Source: Halanaeroarchaeum sp. HSR-CO
GTDB lineage: Archaea > Halobacteriota > Halobacteria > Halobacteriales > Halobacteriaceae
Assembly (NCBI RefSeq): GCF_024972755.1
Contig: NZ_CP087724.1
Span: forward strand, 1,178,001-1,242,000
DNA: 64,000 bases
Direction: 5' to 3'
Shown here: positions 14,184-23,598 of the stretch, in pieces
Layout: each line of letters opens with the position of its first letter
How positions within the stretch are numbered: position 1 is the first letter of the stretch
Notes under the pieces: model-generated
What the model was told of the DNA's origin: nothing
Database searches by the model: none
Seen by the model: the letters and a program-made list of their open reading frames with translations, nothing else
Position numbers and translations under genes: made by a program

Positions 14184-16913
14184 ATGAGCGAGGCGACGTC
14201 GACAACCGAACCCACCAGAGACGTCGATGCACACGCCGAAACTGTCGACGCCATTTTCGAAACCATGGATTCCGGACCGGCGGGGCTCACCACCGCCGAA
14301 GCCGAGCGGCGTCTGTCGGTCCACGGGCCGAACCAGATCCAGGAGGAGGAAGCTGTCTCGCCACTCGCCGTGTTGGTGGCGCAGTTTCGGAACGGCCTCA
14401 TCTACGTCCTGTTGCTCGCCGCCCTGCTCTCGGTGCTGGTCGGCGTCCTCCCCGACGTCGAGCCTCGATACGTCGATGCCGGACTCATCGTCGCCATCTT
14501 GCTGGCGAACGGCGTGTTCGGGTTCGTCCAGGACTATCGGGCCGAGCAGTCGTTGCGGGAGTTGCGGGAACTCGCGGCCCCTGATGCGATGGTGATTCGT
14601 GACGGGGAGAAGATGGTCGTGGACGCGAGCGAGCTCGTTCCCGGCGACGTCGTCGCCCTGGAGCAGGGTGACGCGGTTCCGGCCGACGCCCGGCTGTTCG
14701 AGGCTAAGACGCTCGAGACGATGGAGGCCTCGCTGACGGGCGAAAGCGGGACCGTCTCGAAATCGACCGCAGCGGTGGATCCGGGAACCCCTCTCGCGGA
14801 GCGAACCAATATCGTCTACAAGGGAACGAGCGTCACCAGTGGCCACGGACTCGCGGTGGTCGTGGCGACCGGGATGGACACGGAGATCGGGACCATCGCG
14901 ACGCACATCCAGGAGGCAGAAGACGAACAGACGCCCTTCCAGCGAGAATTAGCCGTCCTCGGTAGACATATCGGGTACGGCATCGGGGCAGTGATCGTGT
15001 TCATCGCCGTCGTCCAGTTCCTGCTTACCGGGGCGGACACCATCGCCGTCTTCCTGACGGGCGTTACGCTCGCCGTCGCCGCGGTTCCCGAGGGGCTTCC
15101 CGCCATCGTGACGCTCACGCTCTCGCTCGGTGCGCGACGGATGATCGACCGGAACGCACTGGTCCGTCGACTCCCGGTCGTCGAGAGTTTGGGTTCGGTC
15201 GACGTCATTCTCACCGACAAAACGGGGACGCTCACCGAGAACCGGATGACGGTCCGTCGGGTCTCCGCTTCGGGGCGGACACTCTCCGTGACCGGGTCCG
15301 GCTATCGAACGGAGGGGGAGTTCCGAGAGGATGGCAGCACCGCCACACCTGGAGTGGCCGAGGAGCTCCTGCGTTGTGGGATGATCTGTAACAATGCAGA
15401 GCGGGCTCCGGCGTCGGCCGACGATGCGTACTTCGGCGATCCGACCGAGATAGCCCTCCTCGTGGCTGCGGAGAAAGCCGGAATCGTTCGCGAGGAGGGT
15501 CGAGACCGGCTCCGGGAGATCCCGTTCTCCTCGGACCGGAAGCGGATGACCGTCGTGGTTCCGGAAGATGACTCGGCGACCGCGTACATGAAAGGTGCAC
15601 CCGAGACCGTCATCGAGCGGTGCGATCGGGTCCTCGAGGACGGGTCCGTCCGAGAACTCACGCCCGAGAAGCGATCGGCGATTCTCGCACGGTCCGAGCG
15701 ATTTGCGGAGGATTCTCTTCGCGTGCTCGGATTCTCGCGGCGCAACGTCGCCGACCCCGACGCGGATGCGGAGTCACTCGAATCCGGCCATGTCTTCCTG
15801 GGTCTCCAGGGGATGCTCGATCCGCCCCGTCCCGAAGTCGACGGAGCCATCGAGCGATGCCACGATGCCGGCATCCGCGTCGTCATGGCGACTGGCGATA
15901 CGCCGGAGACGGCCCGTGCCATCGGTGCCGACGTCGGCATCGAATCCGACACCGTGCTGACCGGGCGGGAGGTCGAAACGCGGACCGACGACGAGCTGCG
16001 CGAGGCCGTCGAAACGGTCGATACGTTCGCTCGTGTCGAACCGTCGCACAAGGTTCAGATACTGCGTGCGCTCCAGGCGAACGGGCACACCGTCGCGATG
16101 ACCGGTGACGGCGTGAACGACGCCCCCGGTCTCCGCTCGGCAGACGTCGGTGTCGCCATGGGTGTACGGGGGACGGACATCGCACAGGAAGCATCGGATA
16201 TGGTCCTCCAGGACGACAACTTCGCCACCATCGTCGAGGCAATCGCCGAGGGGCGACGCATCTTCGACAACATCCGAAAATTCGTCAATCTGCTCCTCTC
16301 GGCGAACACGGGGGAGGTGCTCACCGTGTTCTTCGGGGTACTGGTCGGGACGTTCCTCTTCACGGAGCGCTTCGCCGTCGACGCGGAGGCCCTCATCCTG
16401 ACGCCCGTCATGTTGCTGTGGATCAACCTCGTCACGGACGGCCTCCCCGCCATCGCACTGGGAGTCGACCCCCGGGCAGACGATGTCCTCGAACGAGCGC
16501 CGCGGTCGAGCGAGGAGTCCGTTATCGATGGCCGCGTCGTTGCCTCGGTCCTCTCCATCGGCGTGACGGCGACCGTCGTCGGCCTCGTGTTGTTCTTCGA
16601 GACGCTCGCGACCGTGGGTACGTTCGTCGCCGCCCAGACGGTCCTCTTTACTTTCCTGGTCGTGACCGAGATGTCGATCATCCAGGTTATTCGACGGCGG
16701 TTCGGGCAGTCTATCGGGTCGAATCGGTACCTCCTGGGTGCCATCGTGGCGTCGCTCGTTCTGCACGTGCTCGTGTTGTACACCCCGGTTGCGGACCTCT
16801 TCGGCGTCGTCGCCCTCGGCTGGGCGGGGTGGGCGCGCGTGCTCGGTGGCGTACTCGTCGTTCTCGTCGTGACCTTCCTGGCATCGCTCGTGTTCGACCG
16901 GGTGGTCGAGTGA
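14184..16913 (+). CDS. P-type cation-transporting ATPase (PII, Ca2+-type)
   Basis: 909-residue membrane pump. Landmarks in order are an N-terminal cation-ATPase domain (GLTTAEAERRLSVHGPN), the actuator motif TGES, transmembrane PEGLPA (about 302-307), the phosphorylation site DKTGTLT (D about 345), nucleotide-binding region with KGAPE, the hinge TGDGVNDAP (about 640), and four to six C-terminal membrane helices. PEGLPA with a long C-terminal membrane part fits PMR1/SERCA-like pumps, so Ca2+ or Mn2+ export is most likely; the exact ion cannot be fixed. It is a single-gene unit. Confidence 0.92.
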   Translation: MSEATSTTEPTRDVDAHAETVDAIFETMDSGPAGLTTAEAERRLSVHGPNQIQEEEAVSPLAVLVAQFRNGLIYVLLLAALLSVLVGVLPDVEPRYVDAGLIVAILLANGVFGFVQDYRAEQSLRELRELAAPDAMVIRDGEKMVVDASELVPGDVVALEQGDAVPADARLFEAKTLETMEASLTGESGTVSKSTAAVDPGTPLAERTNIVYKGTSVTSGHGLAVVVATGMDTEIGTIATHIQEAEDEQTPFQRELAVLGRHIGYGIGAVIVFIAVVQFLLTGADTIAVFLTGVTLAVAAVPEGLPAIVTLTLSLGARRMIDRNALVRRLPVVESLGSVDVILTDKTGTLTENRMTVRRVSASGRTLSVTGSGYRTEGEFREDGSTATPGVAEELLRCGMICNNAERAPASADDAYFGDPTEIALLVAAEKAGIVREEGRDRLREIPFSSDRKRMTVVVPEDDSATAYMKGAPETVIERCDRVLEDGSVRELTPEKRSAILARSERFAEDSLRVLGFSRRNVADPDADAESLESGHVFLGLQGMLDPPRPEVDGAIERCHDAGIRVVMATGDTPETARAIGADVGIESDTVLTGREVETRTDDELREAVETVDTFARVEPSHKVQILRALQANGHTVAMTGDGVNDAPGLRSADVGVAMGVRGTDIAQEASDMVLQDDNFATIVEAIAEGRRIFDNIRKFVNLLLSANTGEVLTVFFGVLVGTFLFTERFAVDAEALILTPVMLLWINLVTDGLPAIALGVDPRADDVLERAPRSSEESVIDGRVVASVLSIGVTATVVGLVLFFETLATVGTFVAAQTVLFTFLVVTEMSIIQVIRRRFGQSIGSNRYLLGAIVASLVLHVLVLYTPVADLFGVVALGWAGWARVLGGVLVVLVVTFLASLVFDRVVE

Positions 16914-16989
16914 GCGTCGGTGATGATGCATTCCCAACTGGTGGGAAGGGCCGACCGCTTTGATGCCCCGAACGGGTCAATGATTACAC

Positions 16990-17415
16990 ATGAACTTCGA
17001 CGAGTTCACCGGCACCGTCCAGCATCGCCTCGAACTGCCCGGTACCGGGGAGGCCGTGCGGACCATTCGAGCGACGTTGATGACACTCGGGTCGCGGATT
17101 CCGGAGGGCGCCGCCGAGGACCTCGCCGCCTCGCTCCCGATGGAGATCAAGTGGTACATGACGGGAGCGGTTACAGAGCACGGGCAGCGCTTCGACTGGT
17201 CCGAGTTCATCACCCGCGTGAGTGATATCGAGCGATCGGATCCGGCCGATGCAGCCTATCACGCGCAGGTCGTGATGGACCTCGTCGCAGAGATGGTCCC
17301 GGCCTCCGACCTCCAGCAACTCCGCGATCAGCTGCCCGAGAGCGAGGACGACGAGAACTGGGGAAAACTCTTCGGCGTCATCGACAGCGGTGGCTGGCAC
17401 GGGGACGGTGAGTGA
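16990..17415 (+). CDS. DUF2267 family protein
   Basis: 141-residue, probably cytoplasmic helical protein. It starts with MNFDEFTGTVQHRLELP and contains the DUF2267 pattern of RATLMTLGSRIPEGAAEDLAASLP followed by a second helical half (YHAQVVMDLVAEMVPASDLQQLRDQLP). The N half resembles the C half, as is usual in this family. Function is unknown; these proteins often occur with stress genes. It lies between the ion pump and a membrane glycosyltransferase with no overlap. Confidence 0.85.
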   Translation: MNFDEFTGTVQHRLELPGTGEAVRTIRATLMTLGSRIPEGAAEDLAASLPMEIKWYMTGAVTEHGQRFDWSEFITRVSDIERSDPADAAYHAQVVMDLVAEMVPASDLQQLRDQLPESEDDENWGKLFGVIDSGGWHGDGE

Positions 17416-17474
17416 CTGGACTCGCGCCCGAAGGGTACGACAAGATATTTGCAGTACGACACGGCTGAACGTGT

Positions 17475-18716
17475 ATGGGCATCCTTCGACGGTTGTGGGT
17501 GCTTCGCGGGGACCGACCGGTCTTCGTCTCGCTATCCTTCCTGCTGTTGCTCACGTTGTTCGTCTACCCGGTCGTGGAGGCCGCCCTCAGATCGATCGAA
17601 CTCGTCCAGCCGTGGAACTACCAGGATTACAGCGTCTATGCCGAGGCGGTCGACGACTGGCTGGCTGGCGATCCGATCTACACGCCGAACGAGGATGGTG
17701 GTTTCTGGGGCCAGTATCTCTATCCACCGGTGTTCCTGGTGCTGTTCAGGCCGCTCTCTGGTCTTGGCCATTACGAGGCGGGACTGGCATGGGGTGTCTT
17801 TTCGGTGTTGCTCCTCTGGCTCGCCCTCCAGGTGGTCGCCTCGCGTCTCGATGTTCACCTGGAGTGGTGGGAGCGGCTCCTCGGACTCTGGTTGCTCGTT
17901 GGCTTCCACCCGCTGGTGCTCTCGGTCAAGTTGGGGCAGACGGCTGGATTCCTCGGCGCGCTGCTCACGGTCGCACTGGCTGGCCTCCTCGGCGACGACC
18001 GCGTCAGTGCGTCTCTCAGTGGTGCGTTAACGGCCGTCGTCGGCCTGTTCAAATTCGCGTACGCACCGGTGGGGGCACACCTGCTGGTCGACAGGCGCCG
18101 GTTCGCTGGCGCACTCGGGGCCGGGCTGTTCCTGGGTGGCCTGTCGATCGCGCTGTTTGGTTTCGCGGAGAATCTCGCGTACCTCGACGTCCTTCGCTGG
18201 GGCGTCGAACGTGGCAGCGGCAGTCGGGTGCCAAAACCCAGTCTCTGGCTCGCGCCGTACTTCCGGCAACTCCACTGGCTGCCCGGGGCACTCTTCGTCC
18301 GGGTGGGCATCGCAGCCCTCGTAACGGTCGGTGCAATCCTCTCTAGCGACGCGGACCGCGAGGTGTTCGCGCTGGGCGTCGCCACGTTTCTCCTCGTCAC
18401 ACCGCTGCCGTACGTCTACTACTTCGTGGCCGCACTTCCGGCCCTGATCGCGTTGCTCGCGGTGGAACTGGACCGCGACGGCGTCCCTTCCATACCGATC
18501 GTCGTCCTGTTCTCGTTGCAGGTGCACGCCTACGGGCTACGATTCCTCGGCGGAATCGTGGCGGACGTGCTGGGCGGGGCGCCTGATCTCGTCTACCCAC
18601 TGCTCCAGCCCGGGTTGTGGGGCGTCGTTCTCTTTTTCGCCCTCGCGGCGTACCGGGTCGGTCAGTCGATCGGTGATCCACGCGACGACGTCGAAGCGTG
18701 GGTGGGGGATCGCTAA
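17475..18716 (+). CDS. GT87-type polytopic glycosyltransferase (DUF2029)
   Basis: 413-residue membrane protein with about ten to twelve hydrophobic segments. An extracytoplasmic acidic loop after the first helix (QPWNYQDYSVYAEAVDDWLAGDPIY, then GQYLYPPVFLVLF) matches the polyprenyl-phosphate-mannose-dependent mannosyltransferase family and contains the likely catalytic Asp. Further support is GLFKFAYAP and the VTPLPYVYYF segment. It probably adds a sugar from a dolichol-linked donor at the outer membrane face. The acceptor is unknown, and no other glycosylation gene is adjacent. Confidence 0.8.
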   Translation: MGILRRLWVLRGDRPVFVSLSFLLLLTLFVYPVVEAALRSIELVQPWNYQDYSVYAEAVDDWLAGDPIYTPNEDGGFWGQYLYPPVFLVLFRPLSGLGHYEAGLAWGVFSVLLLWLALQVVASRLDVHLEWWERLLGLWLLVGFHPLVLSVKLGQTAGFLGALLTVALAGLLGDDRVSASLSGALTAVVGLFKFAYAPVGAHLLVDRRRFAGALGAGLFLGGLSIALFGFAENLAYLDVLRWGVERGSGSRVPKPSLWLAPYFRQLHWLPGALFVRVGIAALVTVGAILSSDADREVFALGVATFLLVTPLPYVYYFVAALPALIALLAVELDRDGVPSIPIVVLFSLQVHAYGLRFLGGIVADVLGGAPDLVYPLLQPGLWGVVLFFALAAYRVGQSIGDPRDDVEAWVGDR

Positions 18717-18786
18717 CCGTTCTGCGGACCCATTCAGCGATGGGTCGACACGGTCCGATGCCGAAACCGTTTCCTCGGTTCACGCG

Positions 18787-19794
18787 ATGAACTGGATATA
18801 TGCGTGCCGTGACCAGGTGGTGTCCGTGACTCGAGAGCTTACCGAGATAACCGTCGTCGGCGACGACGACACCGGATTGATCGCCAACGTGACGTCGCTG
18901 TTGTTCGAGCGAGGAATCAACATCGAGGATCTCGACCAGGCCGTTCGCGACGGCGTCTTCCGGATGACGATGCAGGTCGACACCGCGGAGATGGTCTGTA
19001 CCGAGGAGACGCTTCGCCGGGATCTCCACGAACTCGGTTCGGACCTCGGCGTCGACGTTCAGGTCCGATACCCGGCGGACCGCGATACCCGACAGATCGC
19101 CGTGCTCGTGACCAAAGAGGATCACTGCCTCGAGGCGATCTTCGACGCGTGGTCGGACGACGAGCTGGACGCCGAGGTCAGCGTCGTCATCGGAAACCAT
19201 CCGGACCTCAAACCGCTTGCCAGCTCCCACGACGTCCCGTTCCACGATATCGGCGACGCGGACGGTAATCCGGACGAAGCGGAACTACTCGACCTGTTGG
19301 CCGAGTACGACGCCGATCTGATCGTCCTGGCGCGGTACATGCGGATCCTGAGCCCGGACGTGGTCTTCCGGTACGAACGTCGTATCATCAACATCCACCC
19401 CTCGTTGCTCCCCGCGTTCCCCGGCGCGAAGGCGTACCGACAGGCGCTCGAAGAGGGCGTCAGGATCGCCGGCGTGACCGCCCACTACGTGACCACGGAC
19501 CTCGATCAGGGCCCCATCATCACCCAGCGCGCGTTCACCGTGCCACCGGACGCCGGCGTCGAAGACGTCCGCGACCTCGGTCAGCCCCTCGAGGCCGAGG
19601 CATTGCTCGAAGCGATCCAGCTCCACCTCGAGGACGAGATCACCGTCCGCCGGGGCCGAACGGAGCTGCGCGACCACGAGGCCACGACCGCCGACCTGGG
19701 TGACTTCCGCCGGTCGCCGGCGCTCGGCGAGGAGACGCCCTCTGACGGTACTACCGAGCCGACAGTCCAGGCGACGAGCGACGCCGACGATTGA
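18787..19794 (+). CDS. purU: Formyltetrahydrofolate deformylase with C-terminal extension
   Basis: Releases formate from 10-formyl-tetrahydrofolate. An N-terminal ACT domain (TVVGDDDTGLIANVTSLLFERGINIEDL) is followed by a formyltransferase-type catalytic domain with NIHPSLLPAFPGAKAYRQA and TAHYVTTDLDQGPII, containing the Asn, His and Asp of the active site. Bacterial PurU stops about 280 residues from the start; this one runs on for some 45 acidic residues. ATG 18787 gives 335 residues, but GTG at 18820 or 18826, directly before the ACT domain, is an equally likely start. Confidence 0.88.
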   Translation: MNWIYACRDQVVSVTRELTEITVVGDDDTGLIANVTSLLFERGINIEDLDQAVRDGVFRMTMQVDTAEMVCTEETLRRDLHELGSDLGVDVQVRYPADRDTRQIAVLVTKEDHCLEAIFDAWSDDELDAEVSVVIGNHPDLKPLASSHDVPFHDIGDADGNPDEAELLDLLAEYDADLIVLARYMRILSPDVVFRYERRIINIHPSLLPAFPGAKAYRQALEEGVRIAGVTAHYVTTDLDQGPIITQRAFTVPPDAGVEDVRDLGQPLEAEALLEAIQLHLEDEITVRRGRTELRDHEATTADLGDFRRSPALGEETPSDGTTEPTVQATSDADD

Positions 19795-19916
19795 TCGACG
19801 GTCGAGGGCGATACCGGTTTTTGTCGGTTTTCTAGGTTCGAGTGTGTGAGAACCCTCTCAAAACCGTCAGCGGGCAGGTCGATCGATATGTCGAACTCTT
19901 CCGGCCAGAAGCTTAC

Positions 19917-19991
19917 AGCCGCGGGGGGGATTCGAACCCCCGACCAGTCGATTACAAATCGACTGCTCTGGCCAGGCTGAGCTACCGCGGC
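19917..19991 (-). tRNA. tRNA-Thr (UGU)
   Basis: A 75-nt cloverleaf reads on the minus strand. Acceptor GCCGCGG pairs with CCGCGGC, the D arm holds GCTCAGCCTGGCCAGAGC, the anticodon loop TTTGTAA gives anticodon TGT, and the T arm has GGGGGTTCGAATCCCCC. The discriminator is T and CCA is not encoded. No intron is seen. Confidence 0.93.
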
Positions 19992-20231
19992 GCAACGCCG
20001 GCTACGATGGGGGTCGCCTAAGTTGTGACGATTCGGGCATCGAATCGCCCGGGGGCGACGACCGGGCGCTCGCCGCCGACCACCGACACACCCCCGCTCC
20101 GGAAACGGTGCGGAAGGTGGTAGCCGCCGCGTCGCTGACGAAACCGACGCGTTCCGCGCGGTGCTGTCCGGTCCGGAAGGGACGGAAGGGTCGCTAGGTC
20201 ACTTTCCCGACCGGGCGTCCTGCTATCGAGT

Positions 20232-20951
20232 ATGTCCCGCTTCGCACCCGGATCGACCACCGACGTTCCGGAGTTACCGCGGCTCTCGCCCGGCGTCTGG
20301 CTCCTCGAGACCGCCGACCGCGACCTCGCCTCGCTGCACACGCTCGTCGTCGACCACCTGCTGCTCGAGGACGGGTCTGCGGTCTGGATCGACGCCAGGG
20401 GCCGGGGTCGGTCACAACTCCTCCGCGAGATAGCGCCCGCACCGCGCGTCCTCGACCGCATCCAGATCGCCCGCGGGTTCACGGCGTTCCAGCACGCGGC
20501 ACTCGTCGAGACGGCCGCCGACGTCGTGGACGATGGGACGGGCCTGCTCGTCGCGCCGGCCGTCGATAGCATGTACCGGGACGACGACGTCCGCGGGGTA
20601 GAGCCACGGGAACTGTTGCTCCGGACGCTCGCCCGACTCGCCCGTTTCGCCCGCGAGTACGAGATTCCAGTCATCCTCACGCGGACGGGCACGGATCGGC
20701 TCGGCGCACCGGTGGCCACCGTCGCCGAGCACACGGTCGACGTCGAGCGGACCCGCTTCGGTCCTCGATTCCAGAGCGACGCCTTCGAGACGCTCGTGTA
20801 CCCGGCGGGTCGTGGCTCGGTACAGACGACGCTCGCGTTCTGGCGGCGGGTGCTGGCGGCTCGCCAGCCGCTGTACGCGAACGCGACGGGGCCGACCGAG
20901 GGGCCGCGGGGGCCGGCCATCGAAGGGGTGGTGTCCGGTGGGTCGCACTAA
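20232..20951 (+). CDS. RadA/RecA-like protein without a Walker A motif
   Basis: 239-residue protein related to RadA by RIQIARGFTAFQH (residues 76-88) and a Walker-B-like strand GLLVAPAVDSMY (104-115), then a RecA-like ILTRTGTDRLG segment. At the Walker A position it reads EDGSAVWIDARGRGRSQ, with no GxxxxGK[ST], so it probably does not hydrolyse ATP. It overlaps the next gene and so is the first gene of a three-gene unit with a B-family polymerase. A recruitment or clamp role, as for ImuA in bacteria, is a plausible inference. Confidence 0.7.
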   Translation: MSRFAPGSTTDVPELPRLSPGVWLLETADRDLASLHTLVVDHLLLEDGSAVWIDARGRGRSQLLREIAPAPRVLDRIQIARGFTAFQHAALVETAADVVDDGTGLLVAPAVDSMYRDDDVRGVEPRELLLRTLARLARFAREYEIPVILTRTGTDRLGAPVATVAEHTVDVERTRFGPRFQSDAFETLVYPAGRGSVQTTLAFWRRVLAARQPLYANATGPTEGPRGPAIEGVVSGGSH

Positions 20952-21228
20952 TCCGACCTACCGCGACCTCCTCGCGAGCGTCGAGGAGCGCTGGGGGACC
21001 TACCGTCGGGGGCTTCGACGAGACGACAAGCCACACTTCGACCAGTTGTTCGTGTACGCGCGCGACCACGCCGACGCGAGCGGGTTGCAGAACCACGACG
21101 ACCCGATGGCGGCCGTGTTGCTGTCCGTCGCGCTGGAGCAGGAGAAGACCATCGCCGACCTCTCGGAGCGGGTGGCTGCGCTGGAGGACGCGGTCGGGGA
21201 CGAGGACTCACGGGAGGGGTCGGCATGA
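20938..21228 (+). CDS. Small coiled-coil protein between RadA-like and PolB genes
   Basis: 96-residue protein from GTG at 20938, overlapping the preceding gene by 14 nt and the polymerase start by ATGA. The N-terminal half is a basic/aromatic helical region (TYRDLLASVEERWGTYRRGLRR, then HFDQLFVYARDHADA). The C-terminal half is a heptad-patterned helix (LSVALEQEKTIADLSERVAALEDAV) that should form a coiled coil. No named family is recognised. Strict linkage suggests that it bridges the two larger partners. Confidence 0.75.
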   Translation: MGRTNPTYRDLLASVEERWGTYRRGLRRDDKPHFDQLFVYARDHADASGLQNHDDPMAAVLLSVALEQEKTIADLSERVAALEDAVGDEDSREGSA

Positions 21229-23363
21229 CGTTCACAGTCGACTACCTCGACGATGGCGTCGTCACCTGGGAGTCGACCGACGACGGTGCGATCGCCACCG
21301 TGGACGAGACGTACCGGCCGACCATCTATCTGGCCGCCGAGGACTGGGAGACCCTGGCGGCGAACCGGCCGCTCGTCGACGACCACCCGAAGGTCGTCGA
21401 GACGGCCCGCGAGCCCTGGCGTCGCGGATTCCGCCACGACCACGAATCGATGCTTCGGGTCGACGTGGCCGACATCGACGCGGTGACGCCGGTCGCCCGT
21501 CAGCTCTCGACCCTGGAACGGGCCGGTGACCGCCGCCTGTTCAACGTGGACTTCTCCCGCGAGTTTCGCTACTGTCTGGAGACCGAGTGCGCACCCACGG
21601 GCGACGCCGACCTCTCGACGCTCTCGCTGTCCACACCGCCGACGGAACTCGCCGCCGAGTACGCCGGCGTGCGCGAGGCTAGCGTCGACGGCCAGACCGT
21701 CACCGGCGACCCGGTGGGTGTCCTCGACACCGTCCTCGACCGGGTCCAGCACCGGGACCCCGACGTGTTGGTCCTCAGCAGTGCGGAACTCGTCCCGGCG
21801 CTGTTCGACGTGGCCGACGCACACGAACTGGGACCGATCAGCCTGGGCCGACGGCCGGGCTACCAGCAACTCGCCGGTCGCTCGACCTTCGAGAGTTACG
21901 GTCGGGTCGGCCACTCGCCCGCCCGGTACAACGTCCCCGGGCGGGCCATCGTCGACCGCTCGAACACGTTCTTCTACCACCAGACGAACCTCGCGGGCTG
22001 TCTCGACCTGGTCGGCCGCTCGGGGAAGCCGCTGCAGGAACTCGCGTGGGCCTCCATCGGGAACGTCCTCACCGCGATGCAGATCCACGAGGCGCTGGAC
22101 CGCGACGTCCTCGTCCCGTGGCGGTCCTGGCGCCACGAGCAGTTCAAGTCGATGCGGACGCTCGACGACGCCGACCGCGGGGGGCACACGTTCTCACCGC
22201 AGGTGGGGCTCCACGAGACCGTCCACGAACTCGACTTCTCGTCGCTGTACCCGAACATCATCGTCGAGAAGAACATCTCCCCCGAGACCATCCGCGGCGA
22301 CTGTGAGTCGGCCGAGACCGTCCCGACGCTCGGCTACGACGTCTGCACCGAACGGGGGTATCTCGCGGACGTCCTCGGGCCCCTCATCGAGGACCGGGAC
22401 GACATCAAGGCCGCCATCCGAGAGACTGACGATCCGGACCGGCGTCGCGACCTCCAGGGTCGTTCTGACGCCATCAAGTGGATTCTCGTCTCGTGTTTCG
22501 GCTACCAGGGCTTCTCGAACGCCAAGTTCGGCCGCATCGAGGCCCACGAGGCCATCAACGCCTACGCCCGGGACATCCTCCTCACCGCCAAGGAGGCCCT
22601 CGAGGAAGCGGGGTGGCGGGTCGTCCACGGCATCGTCGACAGCATCTGGGTGACGCCGCGGGCGGACGAACCCCAGGTCCCCCTCGCATCGGTGGCGGCC
22701 GAGGTCACCGATGCGGTCGGTATCGACCTCGAGTACGAGGCTGCCTACGACTGGGTGGCGTTCGTCCCTCGCCGTGGGATGGATGGCGGCGCGCTCACGA
22801 AGTACTTCGGCAAGTACGCCACGCCGAAACCCGACGGAACCGCCTTCAAGTACCGCGGTATCGAGGCCCGCCAGCGCAGCACCTGCGACTGGGTCGCAGC
22901 GCTCCAGCAGACGCTCGTCGCCACGCTGGACGAGCACCGACGCGCCGAACCGGTCGTCGACCGCCTCTCGGTCGCACTCACCCGCCTCGAACGCGGCGTG
23001 GTCGATCCAACGCGGCTGGTCGTCACCAATCGCGTCTCCAGGCGCGTGGAGGAGTACGCCCAGGCGACCCGTAACGTGGCCGCCCTGGAGCGCGCCGCGG
23101 CCCGTGGCCTGGAGACGTTCCCCGGCCAGGACGTCGAGTACGTGGTGGTCGACGACGAGAAGGCCTCCCGCGAGCGGGTGCAACTCGCCCACGAGGACCC
23201 CGATACCTACGACGCGGCGTTCTACCGGGACCGCGCCATCCGGGCCGCCGAGAGCGTCGTCTCGCCGCTGGGCTGGGATCGCGACCGGATCCGCGAGTAT
23301 CTCTCCGAGACGACCTCGACCGACCTGACCGCGTTCACGGAGCGGACGGCCGTCGATTCGTAA
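21225..23363 (+). CDS. B-family DNA polymerase, PolB2-like, with altered active site
   Basis: 712-residue polymerase, shorter than replicative archaeal PolB (about 780 or more without inteins). Motif A is intact (LDFSSLYPN, near residue 335). Motif B reads KWILVSCFGY instead of the usual K-x3-NS-x-YG. Motif C reads HGIVDS instead of YGDTDS, so the first of its two Asp is lost and the second kept. No Exo I DxE motif is visible in the N-terminal part, so proofreading is probably absent. These traits fit the archaeal PolB2 (Dpo2) group linked to damage tolerance. Downstream KYRGIEAR matches the usual template-binding region. Confidence 0.88.
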   Translation: MTFTVDYLDDGVVTWESTDDGAIATVDETYRPTIYLAAEDWETLAANRPLVDDHPKVVETAREPWRRGFRHDHESMLRVDVADIDAVTPVARQLSTLERAGDRRLFNVDFSREFRYCLETECAPTGDADLSTLSLSTPPTELAAEYAGVREASVDGQTVTGDPVGVLDTVLDRVQHRDPDVLVLSSAELVPALFDVADAHELGPISLGRRPGYQQLAGRSTFESYGRVGHSPARYNVPGRAIVDRSNTFFYHQTNLAGCLDLVGRSGKPLQELAWASIGNVLTAMQIHEALDRDVLVPWRSWRHEQFKSMRTLDDADRGGHTFSPQVGLHETVHELDFSSLYPNIIVEKNISPETIRGDCESAETVPTLGYDVCTERGYLADVLGPLIEDRDDIKAAIRETDDPDRRRDLQGRSDAIKWILVSCFGYQGFSNAKFGRIEAHEAINAYARDILLTAKEALEEAGWRVVHGIVDSIWVTPRADEPQVPLASVAAEVTDAVGIDLEYEAAYDWVAFVPRRGMDGGALTKYFGKYATPKPDGTAFKYRGIEARQRSTCDWVAALQQTLVATLDEHRRAEPVVDRLSVALTRLERGVVDPTRLVVTNRVSRRVEEYAQATRNVAALERAAARGLETFPGQDVEYVVVDDEKASRERVQLAHEDPDTYDAAFYRDRAIRAAESVVSPLGWDRDRIREYLSETTSTDLTAFTERTAVDS

Positions 23364-23598
23364 CGTCGGCGGGTGGGGACTGTTCGGTCTCGCGGGTGAC
23401 CGACGACCGGATTCCGTTCTCTCGTTCGATTCGGTGGCAGTTAGTGTACCGCTTAGTACGGGAGGCCCGAAGGACCGTCGGCCTCGCCGGTCGACGGTGT
23501 CGCCGTACGGTGGTTCAAGCGATCTATAACAATGGGGCTGGACGGCGTCACCACCGACGTCGGACGCGTGGCTGCCGTCCGAACGCCAGGAGACACGA

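Noticed and set aside
13920-14906. Minus-strand 328-codon frame opposite the P-type ATPase start
   Set aside because: Antisense shadow; the ATPase motifs are on the plus strand.
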